Shown piece by piece: positions 37,311 through 49,169 of a DNA stretch of 64,000 nt (positions within the stretch are counted from its first letter, which is position 1; each line of letters begins with the position of its first letter). The position numbers and the translations under genes were made by a program. This DNA comes from Micromonospora narathiwatensis. Lineage in GTDB: Bacteria; Actinomycetota; Actinomycetes; Mycobacteriales; Micromonosporaceae. Location of the stretch: positions 1,302,001-1,366,000 of the forward strand of contig NZ_LT594324.1 of assembly GCF_900089605.1 (NCBI RefSeq), given 5' to 3'. The notes beneath the pieces are model-generated. The model made no database searches. It was not told the origin of the DNA and was given only the letters and a program-made list of their open reading frames with translations.

Positions 37311-39839
37311 TCAGGGGGTTCCGATGGCGGCGAGGACGTCCAGCCGGGCGGCGCGGCGGGCGGGCAGCAGGCCGGCGAGCAGGCCGGCGGCGAGGGCGAC
37401 GGCCAGCACCACCAGCAGCCGGCCGGTCGGCACCGCCAGCACCGTCGGGGCGTCCCGACCCAGCGCGCGGACCGTGGCGGCGGCGAAGCCGACCCCCAGC
37501 ACGATCCCCAGTACGCCGGCCAGCGCGGCGACCAGCACCGCCTCGGCCCGGATCATCCAGCCCAACTGCCGGCGGGTCATCCCCACCGCGCGGAGCAGCC
37601 CGATCTCGGCGGTGCGCTCGGTGATCGACAGGGCGAGGGTGTTGGTGATGCCCAGCAGGGCGATCAGCACGGCCAGCATCAGCAGCACCGTCACCAGGCC
37701 GAGCACCTGGTCGATCGCCTGGGTCCGGCCGGCCACCGCGGCGGCCTGGTCGCGTAGCTGCGCGGTCGGGGTGTCGGCGAGCGCCGCCTTGATCGCCCGC
37801 TCGGCGGCGGCCCGGTCCGTCCCGTCGGCGGTGCGGATCAGCACGCTCGCGTCCATCTCCTCGCTGTAGTTCCGGGCGAAGGTGTCCAGCGCGATGAGGT
37901 AGTCGGTGGCCAGCGCCCGGGCGTCCCCGTCGCGCAGCAGCCCGACGACGGACAGCGTGCGGGTGCCCGTACGGGAGAACGTCATGGACAGGTCGTTCCC
38001 GACGGCCAGGCCCCGGTCCCGGGCCACGTGCTCGGCCAGCACGATCCCGCCGCCGTCAAGCGCCGCCAGGCTGCCCGCGGTGAGGTGCAGGGACGTCACC
38101 CGGGGCAGCGTCGCCGGGTCCACGGCGGTGAGGGCGTTGGTCATGTCCCCGTCCCGCCAGTGGCCGTAGCGCAGCCGGGACGCGACGGCCACCTCGGGCA
38201 GCCGGCTGACCCGGTCGTACACGGCGGGGGAGAGGCCACCGAGCATCTCGTTGCGGGCGCTCTCCACCAGGTGGTCGGCGGTGATCACCTCGGCGTAGGT
38301 CTGCCGCACCGAACTCTTGACCGAGGTGCCGAGGACGGCCACGTAGCTGATCAGCGCGAGTCCCAGGGCCAGTGCCAGGGCGGTCGCCGCGGTGCGGCGC
38401 GGGGTGCGGGCCGCCGAGTCGGTGGCCAGCCGGCCGGGCACTCCGGCGGCGGCCAGCGGCCGGCCGACGAGGCGTACCAGGGCGGGGGTGATCGCCGGTC
38501 CGAGCAGCGCGAGCCCGCCGACGGCGCCCAGCGCCGCGACGCCGAGCAGCGGGACCGGTGCGTCCGCGGCGAGCACCGCCGCGGTCGCGGCCAGGCCCGC
38601 GGCGGCGGCCAGCGCGCCGGCGACGGCCCGGATCCGCCCGGTGCGGGCGGCGGCCGCCTGGCGCAGCGCCGCCACCGGTGCCACCGCGGCCGCGCGCCGG
38701 GCCGGCCCGACCGCCGAGCCGACCGTGACGAGGACGCCGACCGCGAAGGCCACCAGCACGGTACGGCTCGTCAGCACCAGCCCGCCCGCCGGCAGCGGTA
38801 CGCCGAACACCCGGGCCAGGTTCCGAATGCCGGTCGCGGCGGCGACGCCGAGGGCGAGCCCGGCCGTCGAGGCGGTGAGCCCGACCAGCAGCGCCTCGCC
38901 GAGCACCGAGCGCAGCACCTGCCCGCCGGTCGCGCCGGCGGCCCGGAGCAGGGCGAGTTCCCGGGTCCGCTGGGTGACCACGATGGAGAACGTGTTGGCG
39001 ATCAGGAACGCGCCGACCAGCAGCGCGGCGCCGGCCAGGGCGAGCAGCACGAGCTGGAGCCAGCTCAGCTGGTCGCGGACGGTCGCCGCGCCGGCAGCCG
39101 CGATGTCCCGGCTCGTGGCGACCTCGTAGTCGACGCCGACGGCGGCGCCGATCCGGTCGCGCAGTTCGTCGGGGGCGACGCCGGGCGCGGCGACGACCGC
39201 CACCTCGGAGACGCCGGTGCCGAGCCGGAGCAGGCGCTGCGCCGACGGGAGGGTGACCAGGGCGACGGTGCTGTTCGGCAGGCCGCCCCGGTCACCGAAA
39301 CCGGCCAGGCCGACCACCCGGAGCCGGGCGGTGTCGGTCGCCCGGACGGTGACGGTGTCGCCGAGCCGGACGCGGTGACCGCGCGCGGTGTCCTCGTCGA
39401 GGACCACCTCGTCGTCCGCCGCCGGGGGCCGGCCGGCGCGGATGGTGAACGAACCCATCGGCGCGGGCGTCCAGGAGGCCAGCAGGGACGTGCCGCTCGG
39501 CACGACCGCCGTGCCGTCCACCTCCAGCAGGCCCTGGCCGCGGACCTGCGGCCGGGCGGCGGCCACCCCGGACACCGTGGCGATCCGCGCCGTCAGGTCG
39601 GCCGGGAGCGGGTCCCGGGCGACCTCGACGCCCATCGCGGAGTCGAAGGCGACCGCGTCCCGCACGGTCAGGTCGACGCCGGCGGTCGCGGTGCGGAACT
39701 GGTCGTCGAGCAGGCGGGTGGAGGTGTCGGTGAGGACCAGGCCGCCGGTGGCGAAGGTGACGCCGAGGACGACCGCGAGCAGGGTCAGCGCCAGCCGGGC
39801 CCGGCGGGCCAGGGTGGTACGCAGGGTCAGGCGCCACAT
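37311..39839 (-). CDS. ABC transporter permease, two FtsX domains (MacB/LolE type)
   Basis: 842 aa. One N-terminal membrane segment, a MacB-like extracytoplasmic region, FtsX domain 1 at about 255-385 (LVLLALAGAALLVGAFLIANTF), a central membrane segment, a second extracytoplasmic region, and FtsX domain 2 at about 720-840 (VTVLLMLAVLIALLGITNTL). This duplicated architecture is typical of actinobacterial lipoprotein/antibiotic export or mechanotransmission systems. It starts 1 bp after the ATPase stop. Confidence 0.92.
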   Translation of the reverse strand: MWRLTLRTTLARRARLALTLLAVVLGVTFATGGLVLTDTSTRLLDDQFRTATAGVDLTVRDAVAFDSAMGVEVARDPLPADLTARIATVSGVAAARPQVRGQGLLEVDGTAVVPSGTSLLASWTPAPMGSFTIRAGRPPAADDEVVLDEDTARGHRVRLGDTVTVRATDTARLRVVGLAGFGDRGGLPNSTVALVTLPSAQRLLRLGTGVSEVAVVAAPGVAPDELRDRIGAAVGVDYEVATSRDIAAAGAATVRDQLSWLQLVLLALAGAALLVGAFLIANTFSIVVTQRTRELALLRAAGATGGQVLRSVLGEALLVGLTASTAGLALGVAAATGIRNLARVFGVPLPAGGLVLTSRTVLVAFAVGVLVTVGSAVGPARRAAAVAPVAALRQAAAARTGRIRAVAGALAAAAGLAATAAVLAADAPVPLLGVAALGAVGGLALLGPAITPALVRLVGRPLAAAGVPGRLATDSAARTPRRTAATALALALGLALISYVAVLGTSVKSSVRQTYAEVITADHLVESARNEMLGGLSPAVYDRVSRLPEVAVASRLRYGHWRDGDMTNALTAVDPATLPRVTSLHLTAGSLAALDGGGIVLAEHVARDRGLAVGNDLSMTFSRTGTRTLSVVGLLRDGDARALATDYLIALDTFARNYSEEMDASVLIRTADGTDRAAAERAIKAALADTPTAQLRDQAAAVAGRTQAIDQVLGLVTVLLMLAVLIALLGITNTLALSITERTAEIGLLRAVGMTRRQLGWMIRAEAVLVAALAGVLGIVLGVGFAAATVRALGRDAPTVLAVPTGRLLVVLAVALAAGLLAGLLPARRAARLDVLAAIGTP

Positions 39840-39840
39840 G

Positions 39841-40629
39841 TCAGTTCGCTCCGGTGGTGGCGGGCGCGGACAGGCGCGCCATGCGGGACAGGATGGCCGG
39901 CGCGGTCGGAGCGTCGAGTTCGCCGTCGATCCGGCCGTCGGCGAGGAACACCACCCGGTCGGCGTACGCGGCGGCGTGCGGGTCGTGGGTGACCATCACG
40001 ATGGTCTGCCCCAGGTCGTCCACGGCCTGCCGCAGGAAGTCGAGCAGCGCCTCGGCCGCCTGCGAGTCCAGGTTGCCGGTCGGCTCGTCGGCGAACACGA
40101 TCTCGGGACGGGTGATCAGCGCCCGGGCCACGGCGACCCGCTGCTGCTGCCCGCCGGAGAGTTCCCCGGGTCGGTGCCGTATCCGGTCGGTCAGCCCGAG
40201 GGTGGTGACCAGGTGGGCCAGGCGCTCCGGGTCGGGCCGGCGGCCGGCCAGGGTGAGCGGCAGGAGGATGTTCTCCCGCGCGGTCAGGGTCGGCACCAGG
40301 TTGAAGGACTGGAAGACGAAGCCGACCCGGTCCCGGCGCAGCAGGGTGCGCTGCCGCTCGCCGAGCTGGCCGAGGTCCGTCCCGCCGAGCAGGATCTGCC
40401 CGCCGTCGACGGTGTCCAGGCCGGCCAGCGCGTGCATGAGGGTCGACTTGCCGGACCCGGACGGACCCATGATCGCGGTGAACCGGCCGGCCGGGATGGA
40501 CACCGTGGCCCCGTCGAGGGCACGGACGGCGGCGGCGCCGCGCCCGTAGGTCCGTACGACGTCCCGGGCCTGCACGGCGACGGTGGTCGGGGCGGGGCGG
40601 GTCGGCTTGCGAGCGGTGCTGGTGGTCAT
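39841..40629 (-). CDS. ABC transporter ATP-binding protein (MacB/LolD type)
   Basis: 262 aa: Walker A GPSGSGKST, Q-loop FVFQSFNLVP, signature LSGGQQQRVAVARAL, Walker B IVFADEPTGNLDS, switch His in VTHD. Partner of the two-FtsX permease. RBS AGGAG. The operon starts at the small gene at 40791 or here; shared heptamer repeats lie upstream (40846-40896). Confidence 0.94.
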   Translation of the reverse strand: MTTSTARKPTRPAPTTVAVQARDVVRTYGRGAAAVRALDGATVSIPAGRFTAIMGPSGSGKSTLMHALAGLDTVDGGQILLGGTDLGQLGERQRTLLRRDRVGFVFQSFNLVPTLTARENILLPLTLAGRRPDPERLAHLVTTLGLTDRIRHRPGELSGGQQQRVAVARALITRPEIVFADEPTGNLDSQAAEALLDFLRQAVDDLGQTIVMVTHDPHAAAYADRVVFLADGRIDGELDAPTAPAILSRMARLSAPATTGAN

Positions 40630-40659
40630 CAGGGGATCTCCTGTGCGATGGAAGGTGGC

Positions 40660-40791
40660 TCAGCGGGCGGTGCGGCGGCGGAGCGGGACGCGCGCCGCCC
40701 GTACGGCGGCGGCGTGCCGGTCGCGGCGCAGCCGGCGGACCAGCTCGGCGCGCTCCAGCTCGATCAGGTCGGCGGTGAGCAGGTGGTTCAT
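40660..40791 (-). CDS. Small basic protein upstream of ABC transporter
   Basis: 43 aa with many Arg residues (ELVRRLRRDRHAAAVRAARVPLRRRTAR). ATG 40791 with GAGGAG 6 nt upstream; the stop is 30 bp before the ATPase start. A leader peptide or a small regulatory/assembly protein is possible. No family recognised. Confidence 0.5.
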   Translation of the reverse strand: MNHLLTADLIELERAELVRRLRRDRHAAAVRAARVPLRRRTAR

Positions 40792-40845
40792 GGCGACTCC
40801 TCGGTCCGGTGCGGATCGGTGACAGGAGGAGAGTCGCGGGCCGCG

Positions 40846-40896
40846 CTGTCCGGACGCTGGCCGTCGATCCGGCCGGCCCGGACAGCGGACGGACAG
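40846..40896. promoter_or_regulatory. Paired 11-bp-spaced heptamer repeats (SARP-box-like), divergent region 1
   Basis: CGGACAG at 40879-40885 and 40890-40896 are direct repeats with an 11-bp period. On the other strand CTGTCCG (40846-40852) and CTGGCCG (40857-40863) form a second 11-bp pair in opposite orientation. A further CGGACAG is at 40914-40920. Heptamers every 11 bp are the hallmark of SARP/AfsR binding sites, and a BTAD regulator is encoded next door. Confidence 0.55.
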
Positions 40897-40930
40897 CCGG
40901 CCGCCAGTGGCCACGGACAGGCTGGGCGGC

Positions 40931-41188
40931 ATGGTGGAACGGAACGACCCGACGGCACCCGCCCCGGACCGGACGTGGGTGGTGACGGTGGTCCTGCCGC
41001 CCGGGATCTGCCGGCGGTGCGTGCGCGTGTTCAGCCGGCGGGTGAGCGACCTGCCCGGGGTGGTGTCGCTGGAGTTCGACGGCGACGCGGGCCTGCTACG
41101 GGTGGGCGGCGAGGTCGATCCGGCCGCCCTGCGCCGGGCCGGCCTCGCGGTCTGCCCCGCCGGCCCGGAATGCTGCCGCCCCGACTAG
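40931..41188 (+). CDS. Small heavy-metal-associated (HMA)-like protein
   Basis: 85 aa. CRRC (Cys27, Cys30) followed by LPGVVSLEFDGDAGLLRVGGEVDPAALRRAG resembles the beta-alpha-beta HMA fold (CxxC, GVxxxxxxxxxxxxxV). The N-terminal strand VVTVVLPPG lacks the GMxC sequence of true copper chaperones. Extra Cys pair near the end (ECC). It overlaps the SARP gene end by 4 bp (convergent). Metal binding is likely but unproven. Confidence 0.65.
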   Translation: MVERNDPTAPAPDRTWVVTVVLPPGICRRCVRVFSRRVSDLPGVVSLEFDGDAGLLRVGGEVDPAALRRAGLAVCPAGPECCRPD

Positions 41189-44166
41189 CGCGCGGAGTTC
41201 TCCAGACCGGTCGTCCGCCGGGTCGCGTCGACCGCAGGCCCACGCCCGCAGGCGGCCGCCGCCTCGGCGGTCAACGACCGGAGCCGACGCCGGGCCCATG
41301 GGAACTCCCGCTCTTCGAGCAGCTCCACCGCCCGGCGGCACTCGTCGGCCGCGGTGGCCGCGTCGCCGTCGGCGTACCCGATCCGGGCCCGGCCCCAGGC
41401 CGCCCAGGCCTGGCAGCGCGGGTTTCCGCTACGCCGGGCGGTGTCGTCCGCCTCGGCGAGCATCGCCGGCACGCCCTCGACCTCGCCCCGGTCCAGCCGG
41501 GTGTGTGCCAGCTGGACGAGGGTGAACGCCAGCGCGTGCGGGGACGGGTTGCGCCGGGCCTCCGCCGCCGCCTCCTCCAGCACGGCGATCGCCTCGTCGG
41601 GCCGGCCCGCCTCGCGCAGCGCGACGCCGAGGTGCGCCAGGATCCCGGCCGGCAGGAGGCGGTCCCCGGCCCGTCGGGTGAGGTCGAGACTGCGCCGCCA
41701 CTGCTCGGCGGAGCGTGCGAAGTCGCCGGCCCGCAGGTCCAGCAGGGCCTCGACGTAGCAGACCGTCCCGTGCCACCAGAGGTCGTCGGTGTCGCCCATC
41801 TCGCGGCGGGCCTGGGCGACCATCGCCCGGTACCCGTCCGGGTCGCCGTCGTACTGGCCCTCCCAGGCGACGACGAGCCGCGAGGTCGCGGTGTTGCCCC
41901 GATCGCCCAGCCGCTCGAACTCGGCCAGGCTCTCCCGGGCGGCGGCCCGGGTCTGCGCGGTGGGGTAGTAGACGCCGAGCAGGCCGATGCGTTGCAGCGC
42001 GGCGGCCCGGGCGGCCGGTGCGGCCTCGCCGGTGGCGAGCAGCGCGGTCAGCGCCCGGATCCCCTCGTACCGGGGGCCGTAGTTCCAGAACCGGAAGAGC
42101 GCGTCGGCCAGCCGCAGGCCGGCGTCGACCCCGTCGGCCCGGTCGAGGCAGCGGTCGACGGCGGCCCGGAAGTTGTCGTGCTCGTCGCTGATGCGGGACC
42201 AGGCGTCGGCGTCGGCGCGTACGTGCGGGCCGTACCGTTCGGCCAGCTCGGTGAAGTGGGTGAGGTGCCGGTCGCGGGCCGTCGCGGTCTCGCCGGCCTC
42301 GGCGAGCCGGGCGGCGGCGTACTCCCGGATGGTGACCAGCAGTCGGAACCGCCCGGTTGCCGGGTCGGGCACCACGAGGGAGCGGTCGACCAGGCGGAAG
42401 AGCAGGTCGAGGACCTCGTCCGGGGCCAGGCCGGCGAAGGCGCAGACCCGCTCGGCGGCGGTCAGGTCCCAGCCGCCCCGGAACACGGCCAGCCGGCGCA
42501 GCAGCCGGCGCTCGGCCTCGGTCAGCAGGTCGTGGCTCCAGTCGAGGGTGGCCCGCAGTGTCCGGTGCCGGGCCTCGCTGGTCCGCGCTCCCGCCGTGAG
42601 CAGCGCGAAGCGGTCGTGCAGCCGGGCCGCGATCTCCACCGGCGGGAGCGCCTTCACCCGGGCGGCGGCCAGCTCGATGGCCAGCGGCATGCCGTCGAGC
42701 TGGCGGCAGATGTCCGCCACGATCGGCGCGGTCGCCGCGTCGAGGACGAACCCGGGGCGGACCGCCCGCGCCCGGTCGACGAACAGGGCCACCGCCGGGC
42801 TGTCGCCGAGTCGCGCGAGATCGGCCGGGCCGTCGGGTACGCCCAGCGGCGCCACCGCGAGCTGCGTCTCCCCGGGTACGGCGAGCGCCTCCCGGCTGGT
42901 GGTCAGCACGGTCACCGCCGGGCAGGCCGCGACCAGCCGCTCGACCAGTTCCGCCACCTCGTCGACGACGTGTTCGCAGTTGTCGACGAGCAGCAGCGCC
43001 CGGTCGGCGCCGAGCCAGGCGACCAGCGCCTCGGTCGCGGCCGGTCCCGGCCCGCCGGTGGCCACGTTGAGCTGGCCGGCGACCGCCTCGGGGAGATCGG
43101 TCCCGGCCGGCACGGCGGACAAGCGTACCAGGTGCACCCGGTCGGCCAGGGTGTCGTCGGCGTGGCGGACCGCCTCCAGCGCCAGGGTGGTCTTGCCGAC
43201 GCCGCCCGGGCCGGTCAGCGTCACCACCCGCGCCTCGCGCAGCCGGTCCAGCACCCGGTGCACGTCGTCCTGGCGGCCGACGACCGACGAGAGCCGGCGG
43301 GGCAGGTCGCCGCGCCGCGGCGGATCGGGGACCGGCGCCGGGGGAGCGGCGGGCGGGCCGGCCGGCCGCGCCGGCGGCGGGGTGGCCGCCGGCGCGGGCA
43401 CCTGCTGGCGCAGGATCGCCTCGGCGAGCGCCTGGAGTTCGGGCGCGGGGTCGATGCCCAGCTCGTCGGCGAGGCGGTGGCGCAGCGCGTGGTACGCGGT
43501 GATCGCCTCCGCCTGCCGCCCGCCCCGGTAGAGCGCCAGCATCAGCAGCCGGTGCAGCCGTTCGCGCAGCGGGTGGGCGACGACCAGGTGTTCCAGGTCG
43601 GCGACCGCCTCGGCCTGCCGGCCGGCCGCCAGCAGCAGCTCCAGCCGGTCCTCCACCGCGCCCAGGCGCAGCTCCGCCAGGCGGGCGGTCTCGGCCAGCG
43701 CCCAGTCGGCGTCGCCGACGTCGGCCAGGGCCGGCCCGCGCCACAGCCGCAGCGCCTCGTCGTAGCAGGCCAGGGCCGCGGCGGGCCCGTCGGCGGTGGT
43801 CGCGGTACGGGCCCGTTCCAGCAGCCGTTCGAAGCGGTACGCGTCCACCGCGTCGGACGCGACGGCGAGCTGGTAGCCGGGGGCGCGGGTGACCAGCAGG
43901 TCGCCGTCCGCCCCGGCGCTGACCAGGGCCCGGCGCAGCTTGGACACCCGCAGTTGCAGCGCGTTCGTGGCGTCGGCCGGGGGCTGGTCGCCCCAGAGCG
44001 CGTCGGCCAGCGCGTCGGCGGAGACCACCCGGCCCGGGGCGAGGACCAGCCGGGCCAGCAGCGCCCGGAGCGCCGGGGCGAGCGGCGTGGCGGGGCGGTC
44101 GGCCACCCGGAGCTCGACGGTGCCGAGCACCCCGAAGCTCACCACCGGCCCGCTGTCCCGGCTCAT
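41185..44166 (-). CDS. SARP/AfsR-type regulator (wHTH-BTAD-NB-ARC-TPR)
   Basis: 993 aa. N-terminal winged helix (VSFGVLGTVELRV, ALLARLVLAPGRVV, LWGDQPPADATNALQLRVSKLRRAL), BTAD domain (DAYRFERLLERAR to about 270), a Pro/Ala linker, NB-ARC ATPase with Walker A GPGGVGKTT, ALLLVDNCEHV and GMPLAIELAAARV, then TPR-like helices to the end. Such proteins activate secondary metabolism or stress genes by binding 11-bp-spaced repeats. It is flanked by two divergent promoter regions carrying such repeats. Confidence 0.93.
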   Translation of the reverse strand: MSRDSGPVVSFGVLGTVELRVADRPATPLAPALRALLARLVLAPGRVVSADALADALWGDQPPADATNALQLRVSKLRRALVSAGADGDLLVTRAPGYQLAVASDAVDAYRFERLLERARTATTADGPAAALACYDEALRLWRGPALADVGDADWALAETARLAELRLGAVEDRLELLLAAGRQAEAVADLEHLVVAHPLRERLHRLLMLALYRGGRQAEAITAYHALRHRLADELGIDPAPELQALAEAILRQQVPAPAATPPPARPAGPPAAPPAPVPDPPRRGDLPRRLSSVVGRQDDVHRVLDRLREARVVTLTGPGGVGKTTLALEAVRHADDTLADRVHLVRLSAVPAGTDLPEAVAGQLNVATGGPGPAATEALVAWLGADRALLLVDNCEHVVDEVAELVERLVAACPAVTVLTTSREALAVPGETQLAVAPLGVPDGPADLARLGDSPAVALFVDRARAVRPGFVLDAATAPIVADICRQLDGMPLAIELAAARVKALPPVEIAARLHDRFALLTAGARTSEARHRTLRATLDWSHDLLTEAERRLLRRLAVFRGGWDLTAAERVCAFAGLAPDEVLDLLFRLVDRSLVVPDPATGRFRLLVTIREYAAARLAEAGETATARDRHLTHFTELAERYGPHVRADADAWSRISDEHDNFRAAVDRCLDRADGVDAGLRLADALFRFWNYGPRYEGIRALTALLATGEAAPAARAAALQRIGLLGVYYPTAQTRAAARESLAEFERLGDRGNTATSRLVVAWEGQYDGDPDGYRAMVAQARREMGDTDDLWWHGTVCYVEALLDLRAGDFARSAEQWRRSLDLTRRAGDRLLPAGILAHLGVALREAGRPDEAIAVLEEAAAEARRNPSPHALAFTLVQLAHTRLDRGEVEGVPAMLAEADDTARRSGNPRCQAWAAWGRARIGYADGDAATAADECRRAVELLEEREFPWARRRLRSLTAEAAAACGRGPAVDATRRTTGLENSAR

Positions 44167-44338
44167 CGCACTCCCGCCCGCTGCGGCGTCGGCCCTGGGC
44201 CCGCCCCGATCGCCCGGCGGCTGCCCGGGCGGGCCCCATGGTACGTCCCGATCAACCTCGGCCGACCCGACCGAACGGCGGAGCGCCCACCAGCCGACTG
44301 CGGCGCCGGCCGCCGAGAAACCGGCGTGTGGAGCCGGG

Positions 44339-45409
44339 TCAGGCCGCGACGGCCGACGCCGGTGCCGGCAGCCGCCGGTCCTCGGCCAGCCGGGCGGCCA
44401 GCACCTCGGCGTCCCGGCCGACCCAGCCCAGCACCGCCGAGCCGCGGGTGCGCTGCCAGGGCAGACCCAGGAAGTACAGCCCCGGCCAGTCGGTCACGCC
44501 CTCCCGCTGGACGGGCGCGCCGGACGGGTCCAGCACCGGCACCTCCAGCCAGGGGTAGCGCGGGCGGAATCCGGTGGCCCAGACCACCGCGTCCACCCGC
44601 CGGCGTCCGCCGTCGGCCAGCAGCAGGGCGTCCCCCTCGACATCCACCACCCGGCCGACCCGGTCGACCCGCCGCAGCAGCCCGGTCACGTCGGTGCCGA
44701 TGATCGGGTTCTGGGCCGCGATCCGCCCGCCCAGCCGGCTCTCGGCGCTCAGTCGCATGGTGCCCAGCCGGGAGAACCACCAGAAGATGTCCCGACCCAG
44801 CCACCGCTGCGGCAGCACCGGGCCGATGGCCGGGGCGGCGAGCACCACCCGCCGTCCGTGGTCGGCGAGTTCGGCGGCGATCTGCACGCCGGTGTTGCCA
44901 CCGCCGACCACCGCCACGACCGGGCCGGGCAGCTGCTCCGGGTTCCGGTACGCGCTGCTGTGCAGCTGGGTGACGCCCGGGGCGAGCCGGTCGCTCACCT
45001 CCGGCACCCAGGGCGTGTGGAACGCCCCGGCCGCCACCACCACGCGCCGGGCGCGCAGCGTACCGGTCGACGTGTCGACGGTGAACCCACCCGCCGTACC
45101 GGGGCGGACCGAGGTGACCCGGCAGCCGAGCCGGACCGGCAGGTCGAAGTGCGCGGCGTACGTGGCGAGGTAGTCGGCCACCTCGTCCTTGCCGGGGTGC
45201 CCGTCCGGGTCGCCGGGGAACGGCAGGCCCGGCAGGGCGGAGAACCGGCGCGGGGTGAACAGGGTCAGCGAGTCCCAGCGTTGCCGCCAGGCGTCGCCCA
45301 CCCGGGCGTACGCGTCGAGGATCGCGAAGGGTACGCCGGCGCGGCGCAGGTGGTGGCCGAGCGCCAGCCCGGCCTGACCGCCGCCGACGACCACGGTGTC
45401 CAGCTCCAT
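44339..45409 (-). CDS. Flavin-containing monooxygenase-like protein (CzcO type)
   Basis: 356 aa with two Rossmann motifs: [16 protein letters not shown] (FAD) and [17 protein letters not shown] (NADPH), plus ATGFRP near the end. Similar to putative flavoproteins often linked to metal-resistance loci. It lies 22 bp after copZ on the same strand and is probably co-transcribed with it. RBS GGGAGG. The reaction (N-/S-oxygenation or a redox role) is not determined. Confidence 0.88.
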   Translation of the reverse strand: MELDTVVVGGGQAGLALGHHLRRAGVPFAILDAYARVGDAWRQRWDSLTLFTPRRFSALPGLPFPGDPDGHPGKDEVADYLATYAAHFDLPVRLGCRVTSVRPGTAGGFTVDTSTGTLRARRVVVAAGAFHTPWVPEVSDRLAPGVTQLHSSAYRNPEQLPGPVVAVVGGGNTGVQIAAELADHGRRVVLAAPAIGPVLPQRWLGRDIFWWFSRLGTMRLSAESRLGGRIAAQNPIIGTDVTGLLRRVDRVGRVVDVEGDALLLADGGRRRVDAVVWATGFRPRYPWLEVPVLDPSGAPVQREGVTDWPGLYFLGLPWQRTRGSAVLGWVGRDAEVLAARLAEDRRLPAPASAVAA

Positions 45410-45431
45410 CGGTCCGCCTCCCTGGTCCCGG

Positions 45432-45629
45432 TCAGGCGACCTGGTGGCCGGCCTCGGCGATGGCCGCCACGACCGCGGCCCGGTCGGCGTCGCCGTCGAC
45501 CCGGACGGTGCGGGTCGCCAGGTCCACCGTCACGGCGTGGACCCCGGCGACCAGGCCGACCTCCTCCTGGATGGCCTCGACGCAGCGGCCACAGCTGATG
45601 TTCGGCACGGAGAGCACGAGCTGGTGCAC
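45432..45629 (-). CDS. copZ: Copper chaperone CopZ-like HMA protein
   Basis: 65 aa from GTG 45629 with AAGGAG upstream. [37 protein letters not shown] is a standard HMA fold with CxxC (Cys13, Cys16). Divergent from the copper P-type ATPase with a 207-bp shared promoter region. It should pass Cu(I) to the ATPase N-terminal HMA. Confidence 0.9.
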   Translation of the reverse strand: MHQLVLSVPNISCGRCVEAIQEEVGLVAGVHAVTVDLATRTVRVDGDADRAAVVAAIAEAGHQVA

Positions 45630-45696
45630 GGTTCGCTCCTTCGTTCGGTGGGCCACCGCGGTGGCGGCCCGGCAGCTCGAACCGTGCCGGCGGGCG

Positions 45697-45749
45697 CTGT
45701 CCACGCCCTGTCGCGTACCCCCGACGGGGCGCGGACAGCGGGCGGACAG
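45697..45749. promoter_or_regulatory. Paired 11-bp-spaced heptamer repeats, divergent region 2 (copZ/copA)
   Basis: CGGACAG at 45732-45738 and 45743-45749 (11-bp period), and on the opposite strand CTGTCCA (45697-45703) and CTGTCGC (45708-45714), again 11 bp apart. The arrangement and spacing nearly copy those at 40846-40896, including a preceding GCG and the 33-35 bp between the two pairs. Confidence 0.55.
45716..45729. promoter_or_regulatory. CsoR-like G-tract operator candidate
   Basis: TACCCCCGACGGGG lies between the two heptamer pairs in the copZ/copA promoter region and resembles the TACCCnnnnGGGGTA palindromes bound by CsoR-family repressors. The right half lacks the final TA. No CsoR gene is adjacent. 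Confidence 0.35.
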
Positions 45750-45836
45750 CGGCGGCCGGGAGCGTGGCGTCACCGGCCGGCGACGACGGCCGGACGAGCG
45801 GGCGCCTGCGACGCCCGGTACGAGAGGAGCAGTGCG

Positions 45837-49076
<3,240 letters not shown>

Positions 49077-49114
49077 GGCCGGGGCCGGTCACCACCGGCG
49101 TCGGCGGCATTCCC

Positions 49115-49160
49115 ACCGCGCGCGGCTCCCGGTCGACCGACCGGGAGCCGCCCGCGCGGT
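49115..49160. terminator. Bidirectional hairpin between convergent copA and spermidine-synthase-like gene
   Basis: 12-bp inner stem and 7-bp outer stem separated by a 2-nt bulge, 6-nt loop, centred in the 93-bp gap between the two stop codons. No T-tract. Confidence 0.65.
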
Positions 49161-49169
49161 CGGTTCCGG

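Noticed and set aside
39388..44703. Very long + strand frame across ABC and SARP genes
   Set aside because: Low-complexity shadow translation; the real genes are on the minus strand with full motifs.
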